Positions 56,201 through 62,604 of a stretch of DNA of 64,000 bases are shown here, piece after piece. The DNA is taken from assembly GCA_949752745.1 (NCBI GenBank), contig OX457027.1:89301720-89365719 (forward strand), given 5' to 3'. This stretch comes from Protula sp. h YS-2021. Its lineage: Eukaryota > Annelida > Polychaeta > Sabellida > Serpulidae. The notes beneath the pieces are model-generated. The model was not told the origin of the DNA, ran no database searches, and saw nothing but the letters and a program-made list of their open reading frames with translations. The translations under genes were made by a program, and so were the position numbers. Each line of letters begins with the position of its first letter. Within the stretch, counting starts at the first letter, position 1.

Positions 56201-56932
56201 CTTTACTTTCTTCGGTAGTGGGATAAAACTGCTTGCTTCCAGTGGCGCTGACGTCGCTGTATGCACTTCAATGAATAATATGTTATCCAACACCCAGCCA
56301 GAACCTTGTCGCTCATGTTCATCAAACCTGGTAAACAATTCTTTATAGGCTTCTGGCAAGTCCTTCTCAATATCTGTTGGATTGTATGCTGCATACGTTG
56401 GACTACTGATGAAGGCATTATCCACTTGTTCTACCATCACACCTTCAACATTTGGTGTCATTTTCTTGAAGCGTGCATGTACCACAATGTACCATTTCAT
56501 ACCACGGTTTAACGTTTCTAGCAAATGTCTCTTGATTCTATTCTCTTGTTGTCGCATTTCGAGTAGCAAATCCGATCCATCTTCAGGCTCAAACCGCCTT
56601 TCCTGCGCGTTTTCACCAAGACTCACTCTTCTGCCTCTGCCTATTTGTCCTGTCTCTTTCTTTCTTTGTTCTTCATGAGACACATTTTCCATCTCAGCAC
56701 ATGCATGTGTCTCAAATGCATCCAAAGATGAAAATATCTTGGCGCATTTACAGCAGAGGACTGGATCAGGTCTGTCAACACCATCTTGTACGGTTTTTCG
56801 TCTCTTGGCTTCAATCTGCTCAACAAGCTCTTCATGAGCACGTTTCATCCTAGCTGGTTTGCATGTGTGTGTCACGAACCATTCCAGAGATGGAAATGTC
56901 ACATCACAATCATGACAGTAGACTGGTGCCAT
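53258..56932 (-). CDS. Protein-primed family B DNA polymerase (Polinton PolB)
   Basis: Start at ATG 56932 (ACGATGGCA); the longer frame starts at GTG. 1224 residues, intact. Two C2H2/C2HC-like fingers lie near the N-terminus (CHDCD, CCKCAK) and one near 370-395 (CFNCLHGF). A conserved module with NKCFLWSVL (about 255) and HYCLIKNFSRL (about 350) precedes the exonuclease. Exo I is YADFECF (about 428), Exo II FHNLRGYDSH (about 570) and Exo III YLKSDVLLLAD (about 715). An HNH/endonuclease VII-like zinc insert (CYICHEPLG, DHDH, YRGAAHSQCN) is at about 510-542. Polymerase motif A is YLDANNLYGWAM (about 810), motif B KLMNNSVFGKTM (about 975) and motif C SDTDSL (about 1070). It copies the element from a protein primer at its inverted repeats, with proofreading. 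Confidence 0.96.
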   Translation of the reverse strand: MAPVYCHDCDVTFPSLEWFVTHTCKPARMKRAHEELVEQIEAKRRKTVQDGVDRPDPVLCCKCAKIFSSLDAFETHACAEMENVSHEEQRKKETGQIGRGRRVSLGENAQERRFEPEDGSDLLLEMRQQENRIKRHLLETLNRGMKWYIVVHARFKKMTPNVEGVMVEQVDNAFISSPTYAAYNPTDIEKDLPEAYKELFTRFDEHERQGSGWVLDNILFIEVHTATSAPLEASSFIPLPKKVKSTKAVLNIQNKDNKCFLWSVLAHLHPSTNNPQRVHQYKAFENELKVEGMTFPTPITDIPKFEKENDASINVFGYEHDVVVPIQLSRNTSAREINLLLISNDKTRHYCLIKNFSRLMAYRTKRQNAIFYCFNCLHGFMRQDLLDKHREVCGKHGAQRLSFPKEPFIKFKNVAKQQRAPFVIYADFECFTKKHEGDKYQHHRPNSFAYVVVSQYETRAPVVYRGDNAVKVFLDHMVNERDRIVHGLLQPKKMVMTHEDEEHYKNATDCYICHEPLGADRVRDHDHINGKYRGAAHSQCNLQFRFRKDKQDVEDSFIIPVFFHNLRGYDSHLIMEEIGKFKNETITVIPNTVEKYIAFTMSNLKFTDSFQFMSTSLQKLVSNLAAEGKDNFYHMTSHIHDSDQQELLLRKGVYPYDYVDEPSKFAETQLPFKDKFYSLLSEEDISDEDYAHAQKVWETFHCTTFGEYHDLYLKSDVLLLADVFENFRHVCLNTYELDPAHYYTAPGLSWDAMLKATKVKLELINDIDMYQMVEQGLRGGISVITHKYAKANNPYVADYDPRKPTNYLTYLDANNLYGWAMSQSMPQSGFMWVSEPESIDFMDVDEDDEIGYILEVDLEYPYSIHDHHNHYPVAPERKCVKVGELSKHSQKLRKDLDMKSKPSEKLIPNLCDKKKYVLHYRNLQQYVSLGLKVTKVHRAIMFAQSKWLAKYISLNTEKRKLAKNPFEKDFFKLMNNSVFGKTMENVRKRINVELVHQEKRFKKLVAKPSFHKFRIFNEDLTAVHLRKVDLLLDKPIQVGFTILDLSKVLMFHFHYNYIMTKYPDAKLLFSDTDSLCYDIETEDIYKDMQEDADLFDTSDYPPDHFLHSNVNKKVLGKMKDETAGIPIEEFVGLRPKMYSMIYGGKEKRTAKGITRACQRRMKHQQYRDSLFNQTQTMTTGHIIRSHDHQIFSEKLRKVALSPFDDKRYVMSDGYSTLAHGHYSI

Positions 56933-56990
56933 CGTTGTTGCTTCTTCAACTGCTGGAACTGAAATGAAGTAAAATATACGTTTCACTCTT

Positions 56991-57026
56991 CCTTTTATAC
57001 CACTTCAATGGTGTGTTGACTCAGCA
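56991..57026 (-). promoter_or_regulatory. Polymerase promoter: TATA box and AP-1/Maf half-palindrome
   Basis: On the minus strand TATAAAAGG (56999-56991) lies 59 nt before the polymerase ATG. Upstream is TGCTGAGTCA (57026-57017), the core and one arm of the T-MARE seen elsewhere in the element. Confidence 0.6.
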
Positions 57027-57137
57027 GAATGTATCACTAGTTGACTAGTTGACATGTTTCACTCATGCTTTTATGCTACTTCCATGTAATCAAAATATGG
57101 TGTGTAACTTTTCAAACTTGTTCCAAAATGTTAAAAT

Positions 57138-57150
57138 TGCTGACTCAGCA
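57138..57150. promoter_or_regulatory. T-MARE palindrome in right inverted repeat
   Basis: TGCTGACTCAGCA, the inverse counterpart of 45905-45917. Confidence 0.6.
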
Positions 57151-57318
57151 GAATTTTACTTGTGTATATGAATGTCTCACTTACAGTTGTGAAGTTGTAC
57201 AGCTGCACTGCTACACAGCAGAGACATCTAGCGGTGAAGTTAATTGGTCTGCCAAATGGTATTCATCCGCCAAATGGTATTCATCCGCCAACTAGACCTG
57301 AAATGTGATAAAATGTAT

Positions 57319-57320
<2 letters not shown>

Positions 57321-57371
<51 letters not shown>
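57321..57371. repeat. TC/CA microsatellite
   Basis: About six TC units followed by about 20 CA units, inside the right terminal region. Just before it GTATTCATCCGCCAAATG is repeated in tandem (57245-57292). Confidence 0.9.
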
Positions 57372-57375
<4 letters not shown>

Positions 57376-57438
57376 TGTTTTGCTTCATTTCATAATATAG
57401 GATGGCCCTTAAAAGGGCCCGAAATATTTTAGTATATA

Positions 57439-57714
57439 TCAGCAGCAGTTATGGGGTTGTCCCTCATATTCCAACCACACTTGACACTTGCAGTATCGTT
57501 GAGTCAGTGTTACTATGCGGTTGTTCCACATAAATGTAATTACTACGTCAGGCTTCACTGCAGTGATCTGAGTTGGAAATTGTAGCACCTCCTCCAAAGC
57601 ATATGTAATATCAGCTGCTTCAGCTTCATCACGCATATTTACCCAGATGCAAACAGATTCATTCGCTTGAAACGCTGTTAAGTCATCAATGATGATAGCT
57701 GGTGTGTTATCCAT
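57439..57714 (-). CDS. Small protein gene embedded in the right terminal region
   Basis: 91 residues from ATG 57714 (CACATCATGGAT). The upstream in-frame ATG at 57783 lies before the TATA box (TATATAAG, 57771-57764) and is unlikely to be used. A Maf-like palindrome (TGCTGAATCAGCT, 57817-57805) lies upstream of the TATA, as for other genes of the element. The chain is acidic with alternating strands and helices (AIIIDDLTAF, VCIWVNMRDE, ALEEVLQFP, DVVITFMWNNRIVTL) and three Cys near the end. No family recognised. The gene has no copy in the left terminal region. Confidence 0.5.
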   Translation of the reverse strand: MDNTPAIIIDDLTAFQANESVCIWVNMRDEAEAADITYALEEVLQFPTQITAVKPDVVITFMWNNRIVTLTQRYCKCQVWLEYEGQPHNCC

Positions 57715-57763
57715 GATGTGTCTGACGATGTCTGACAATGTCTCTAAGCCTTGAGACACCACA

Positions 57764-57817
57764 CTTATATAGGATTTTATCATGCTGAATCAACGATTTC
57801 ATCAAGCTGATTCAGCA
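57764..57817 (-). promoter_or_regulatory. Promoter of the terminal-region gene: Maf-like palindrome and TATA box
   Basis: TGCTGAATCAGCT at 57817-57805 and TATATAAG at 57771-57764 on the minus strand, about 50 nt before the ATG at 57714. Confidence 0.5.
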
Positions 57818-57840
57818 AAAGTTTTTGTTGCTCTGCTGTG

Positions 57841-58070
57841 GGGGGGGGGGGGGGGGGGTCGGTACATAGTCTGTCCTGGGGGGGGGGTCGGTACATAGTA
57901 TGTCCTGGGGGGGGGGGGGGGTCCGTACATAGTATGTCCTGGGGGGGGGTCCGTACATAGTATGTCCTGGGGGGGGGGGGTCCGTACATAGTATGTCCTG
58001 GGGGGGGGGTCGTACATAGTATGTCCAGGGGGGGGGGGGGTCGGTCGGTACATAGTATATCCTGGGGGGG
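57841..58070. repeat. Seven-copy G-tract tandem array
   Basis: Units of 8-19 G followed by TCGGTACATAGTATGTCCT. One inverted copy of the non-G part (GGACATACTATGTACCG) is at 45187-45203 in the left repeat, so this array expanded only on the right. Confidence 0.9.
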
Positions 58071-58580
58071 GGGTCATCACTTTTTAGGGTCTGTTGCCGA
58101 TTGACTTCGGAAATGAAAGCTTGACTTCATTGACTTCGACGATCATAGACTGCGCCAAAACTCTCATGCAAACCCTAGGAAGCCATCACACAGCATGACG
58201 TCATTATGACGTCATTATAGCCTCATTATGACCTCATTATGACCTCATTAGGACCTCATTAGGACTTCATTAGGACCTCATTATGACCTCATTATGACGT
58301 GATGGATGGCCGCGCCTATCCTTACACTTATCATGACTTCCGCTCCAGACAGCACTTCCGGTCCAGACATGATGACGTCACTTCCGGTCCAGACAGTATG
58401 ACGTCACTTCCGGTCCAGACAACACTTCCGGTCTAGACAGCACTTCCGGTCTAGACAGCACTTCCGGTCCAGACAGCACTTCCGGTCCAGACAGTATGAC
58501 GTCACTTCCAGACATGATGACGTCATTTCCAGACAGTATGACGTCACAAAGTGGGCCAGAACCAACGTTTTCATACTACT

Positions 58581-58586
58581 GACCAC
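58581..58586. repeat. Target site duplication, right copy
   Basis: GACCAC, identical to 44698-44703. Confidence 0.9.
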
Positions 58587-58710
58587 CCCAGCATTGAAAC
58601 ATCACCCATAATTGATACCACTTTTCGAACCCGAATTTTTGAATTGATATCTATAGTGTATGAAGCCCGCAACGGATTTCTTTGTCATCAGGCAACTAAA
58701 ATAAATCAAA

Positions 58711-58745
58711 TCACACACACACACACATACACACACACATATATA

Positions 58746-58797
<52 letters not shown>
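58711..58797. repeat. AC then ATT microsatellites
   Basis: An AC-rich run (58712-58740) is followed by about 17 TTA units (58748-58797). Confidence 0.9.
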
Positions 58798-58799
58798 GT

Positions 58800-60060
58800 C
58801 AAAATCTCGACAAAGGTGAAAGAAAATTGTTAAAATAAAACAGCCACACGCCAGCTGTTTACTGGCATGGAGTCGGTAGCACAACGCCCTCGTACAGGAC
58901 GAAGCAACCGGCTTGCTCGCTGAAGTGGGAGACCTGCAAAGGAACTGCTTTGTAACAAGGACGCCGCCGACAAAATGAAATGTTCACGTTTTTTTTCTAA
59001 TTTTTGTTTACAAATTTCATAATTTTGTATAAAAGCGCCGAACCTCTATAATCTCTGACATTAACTGATCTCATTCAATGCTAAAATCCATAGTGCTTCA
59101 CCAGAATCTCTCGACGGAGACGCCAAGTGCATGGCTAGCTCAAGAGCAAAAAACAGCACTGTGATCCAGATTTCTTCATTCACATTATACAGCATTGTCA
59201 CGGAAAAAGACGTAAACAATATTGTTGGTGGCGTGTACGCATCATGACTGTATCCTCCAAATTTTACTGACAATTAAATTGTCCGAGCTTGCACTTCATG
59301 TACCAGATGTTAAAAATGACGAAAGTTTTCCATGGAATTTTCCGCTGACTTTTAAACCCCACCTGTAATTCACTTCTAATTTCAACATCTATGCGGCGGC
59401 TGTCCACACACTGTTATTCATAGTTACATTTTTATTCTGTCTATCGTAAACACAATAAATAGAATTTTTATTGACCGTTGTAACGAATCCTTAACTTGAA
59501 ATAGCTGTTTTTTTATACCTTGGAATTACCAACACAGCTCTTAGTTTTCTGAGGTTATGTCAATTAAAAAATTTACAAGTGGCAAATACCACGTAATTGA
59601 CTAATTTTGACGAGGTTTACGTGTGTTATTCGCAGGGGAAAAATATTGATTCCAGTATGTTCACTTTTGGGATGTATCTTAACGGGGAAAATTTATGATA
59701 TATACATTTTCAATGCAGCATAAATGTTATTCAAATCTTTAAGCTGGACTCCACTCCCGGGGGATTTACATTTGGTATAATACGTGTCACCATGCGCTTC
59801 AAAAAAGAAAACAAAACAAAACAAGAACAAAACAAATACAAACAACCAAACTAATGAAGAAAAAAGCAGAGAAAAGATCGCTGTTATGAAAAAAAAGGCA
59901 GGGTGTGCCAATTTTATTAAAAACGGAGGGGGGGGGGATAATTTTCAATAGATACTTCGCATTGTCACAAAAGGGACTTTGAGGACTGCATTCCGCGTTT
60001 GGTTAAAATTGGGGGATTATTTTAAAATTAGCACCCCGCTTTTAGGTGTCGTTTTAATGT
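58800..60060. other. Intergenic, no supportable gene
   Basis: AT-rich sequence without a convincing exon; A-rich stretch near 59803-59850 and a poly-G tract near 59928-59938. Confidence 0.5.
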
Positions 60061-60480
60061 CAATGGAAAGGCAAGGGAACCAGTTAGTATGCGAGTGCCC
60101 AACCCCTCGGAACTACACCGAAAACAAGTGTAGAGGTTTCATGGGTGTGATGAGGTCTCCCATGGGGTCTCATGGGTATGCTGGTGAACTGCGTCTGTTG
60201 ACTTTGGCTGTGGGTCGGGCATGGTAACCAGCTGGTATGCGAGTATCCCCCTCCACTTGAATCAGATTGTCACATGGGTGTGATGGTGGGCTGCCGACCT
60301 TGGCTGTAGGACGGGCATGGTAGCCAGCGGGTATGTATCCCCTGTGCCCGTGGCTGTCGAGTCGACCTTGGCTGTAGGACGGGCATGGTAACCAGCCGGT
60401 ATGCGAGTATCCCCACTGCCCGTGAGTCAGATTGTCACATGGATGTGATAGTGGGCTGTGGACCTTGGCTGTGGGATGGG
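60060..60480. repeat. Diverged minisatellite related to the duplication-boundary array
   Basis: Three or four diverged units containing GGGCATGGTAACCAGC and GTATGCGAGT. The sequence just upstream (CCGCGTTTGG, GTCGTTTT) also matches the flank of the array at 27541-27620. The whole therefore looks like another member of one dispersed repeat family. Confidence 0.6.
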
Positions 60481-60483
60481 TAG

Positions 60484-60706
60484 CCGAATTCTGCGAAGTT
60501 TACAGCGAAGAAATGCCAGAAGCACTTAATTTAATCTCATATAAACTATCGGCAAGACTAGGCGAGATATTATCAGTGCACAAACCAAGACAACCGAAGC
60601 ATCTGCATAAAAAAATCACCGAGTGTGTGATAAACACTGTGGATTGTAGGAAGCCGACATTTAAACGATCCAAATTCTTCCATTTGAGAATCGACAGAGA
60701 ACTGAG
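60484..60706 (+). CDS. Possible internal exon of an unrecognised gene
   Basis: A stop-free stretch with protein-like composition (FCEVYSEEMPEALNLISYKL, then KHLHKKITECVINTV, ending FFHLRIDREL). It begins after GGGTAG and ends at CTGAG/GTGAGA, a good donor. The acceptor has no clear pyrimidine tract, and no adjoining exon was found. It could be a fragment of a transposon or host gene. Low confidence. Confidence 0.25.
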
Positions 60707-61190
60707 GTGAGAATCTGCTGTTACTCCTCAGTTTTTCTATTCACGGCCTATAATTTTATTATCACTAGCTTTTAGCGTAACAGTTGATAGCTTTTTTGTG
60801 GGGGGAGGGGGGGGTGTGGAGGGAGAGTTGGTAGATGTTAGTGTACTGATTAATAGACCCGGACACACTCCAGTACTTCGAGCCACATAATCTAGGCCGT
60901 TTCACATAAGTTTGTATATAAATAATAAAAATATATAGACCTACCAATTGCAGAAATATAACACAGATACTTTCACACATTATTTTGCGTTCTCATTAAT
61001 GCCCATAGAGGAAAACACTGGTAGGATATTTTCTGTTTATTCAAATTGCATTCCCTTGATGCCGACATTTTGATTTCGTTTATTCCACTAAACATTTGTT
61101 ATTGTTGCAGCACACATTTCTCTGTTGTTTTCTAATATGCTACAATAGATCGTAATTATGAGTTCATATGCAACACAAACTGTCATATAA
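60707..61190. other. Intergenic, no gene seen
   Basis: AT-rich, with a G-rich run near 60799-60815. Nothing else recognised. Confidence 0.5.
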
Positions 61191-61194
61191 CAAT

Positions 61195-61750
61195 TAACAT
61201 ATTTATTACTGTTCAATGGCGTTCTTTATTAATAATTTACATATTTATCCCTGTTCATTAGCGTTCTTTATTACATAATTTACACATTTATCACTGTTCA
61301 TTATCGTTCTTTATTACATAATTTATATATTTATTATTGTTTATTGGCGTTCTTTATAAATAACTTACATATTTATCACTGTTCATTAGCGTTCTTTATT
61401 ACATAATTTACATATTTATCACTGTTCATTAGCGTTCTTTATTACATAATTTACATATTTATCCCTGTTCATTAGCGTTCTTTATTACATAATTTACACA
61501 TTTATCACTGTTCATTATCGTTCTTTATTACATAATTTATATATTTATTATTGTTTATTGGCGTTCTTTATAAATAACTTACATATTTATCACTGTTCAT
61601 TAGCGTTCTTTATTACATAATTTACATATTTATCACTGTTCATTAGCGTTCTTTATTACATAATTTACATATTTATCACTATTCATTAGCGTTCTTTATT
61701 ACATAATTTACATATTTATCACTGTTCATTAGCGTTCTTTATTACATGAT
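61195..61750. repeat. 43-bp satellite-like array with higher-order structure
   Basis: About thirteen units of 43 bp around TTACATAATTTACATATTTA and TCACTGTTCATTAGCGTTCT. A block of five units recurs about 214 bp later with the same variant order (ATTATCG then GTTTATTGGCG), showing a higher-order repeat. Confidence 0.9.
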
Positions 61751-61889
61751 TTGAGTCTTGATTTTATGACGACCCCATTTCTCTATATACTGGAATAAAA
61801 TTTGTGACACTGGTTTGTTATTAAACTAAGTGGTCGTTTTAATCGGATGGGTGAGGTGCTTTACAGTGGAACGCACTGGAGGGCAATAC

Positions 61890-62535
61890 TGAAAGTGGTC
61901 CTATTCATGAGATGGTCCCAGTTGCGGGATGGTCCTATTTATGAGATGGTCCCAGTTGCTGTGTAGTTCTATTTATGAGATGGTCCCAGTTGTAGGGGTG
62001 ATCCTATTTATGAGATTGTCCCAGTTGCGGGGTGGTTCTGTTTATGAGATGGTCCCAGTCGCAGGGTGGTTCTATTTATGAGATGGTCCCAGTTGGGGAG
62101 TGATCCTATTAATGAGATGGCCCCAGTTGCGGGGTGATTCTCTTTATGAGATGGTCCCAGTTGTTGTGTGGTTCTATTAATGAGATTGTCCCAGTTGCGG
62201 GCTGGTCCTATTTATGCAGTTGCTGTAGCGTTCTATTATGAGATGGTCCCAGTTGCAAGGGTGATCCTATTGATGAGCTTGTCCCAGTTGTGGGGTGGTT
62301 CTGTTTATGAGATTGTCCCAGTTGCGGGCTGGTCTTATTTATGAGATGGTCCCAGTTGCTATGCCGTTCTATTTATGAGATGGTCCCAGTTGCAGGGGTG
62401 ATCCTACATATGAGATTGTCCCAGCTGCGGGATAGTTCTGTTTACGAGATAGTCCCAGTCGCAGGGTGGATCTGTTTACGAGATGGTCCCAGTTGCGGGT
62501 TGGTCCTATTTATGAGATGCTCCCAGTTGAGGTGG
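61890..62535. repeat. 34-bp minisatellite
   Basis: About nineteen imperfect units of TTCTATTTATGAGATGGTCC followed by CAGTTGCGGGGTGG. It lies directly downstream of the P450 stop codon (62605), possibly within its 3' untranslated region. Confidence 0.9.
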
Positions 62536-62604
62536 TCCTATCCCGTGGTTTCCTGGATATTGAAATATTTAATAGATCTTATAACTCAATGACGAAGCTG
62601 TGCA

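Larger units (their letters stand above)
44704..58580. mobile_element. Complete Polinton/Maverick (adintovirus-like) element, 13.9 kb
   Basis: Ends are AGTAGTATGAAAACG and its inverse, with long terminal inverted repeats and a perfect 6-bp target duplication. It encodes a protein-primed family B DNA polymerase, a retrovirus-type integrase with chromodomain, an A32/FtsK-type ATPase, two small basic proteins, a NADAR protein, several PC4-like proteins and small helical proteins. Genes form a plus-strand block (46035-51390) and a minus-strand block (57714-51838) that converge. I found no frame long enough for a double-jelly-roll capsid protein and no Ulp1-type protease. Only one lesion was seen, a frameshift in the integrase gene. 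The element is therefore young and close to intact, but apparently cannot build the usual capsid. Confidence 0.93.
57020..58580. repeat. Right terminal inverted repeat region
   Basis: The inner part (57020-57235) mirrors 45836-46010 and the outer part (57840-58580) mirrors 44704 to about 45200. Outer motifs are CACTTCCGGTCCAGACA repeats, TGACGTCA, and the end CGTTTTCATACTACT. Between the parts the right side holds a CA microsatellite and a gene (57439-57714) with no counterpart on the left. A fragment of CTCATTATGAC repeats lies at 58200-58300. Confidence 0.85.

Noticed and set aside
55784..56678. Plus-strand frames across the polymerase gene
   Set aside because: Antisense shadows of the intact DNA polymerase frame.
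61195..62535. Possible CRISPR-like array
   Set aside because: Units are contiguous tandem repeats without unique spacers, and the genome is eukaryotic.
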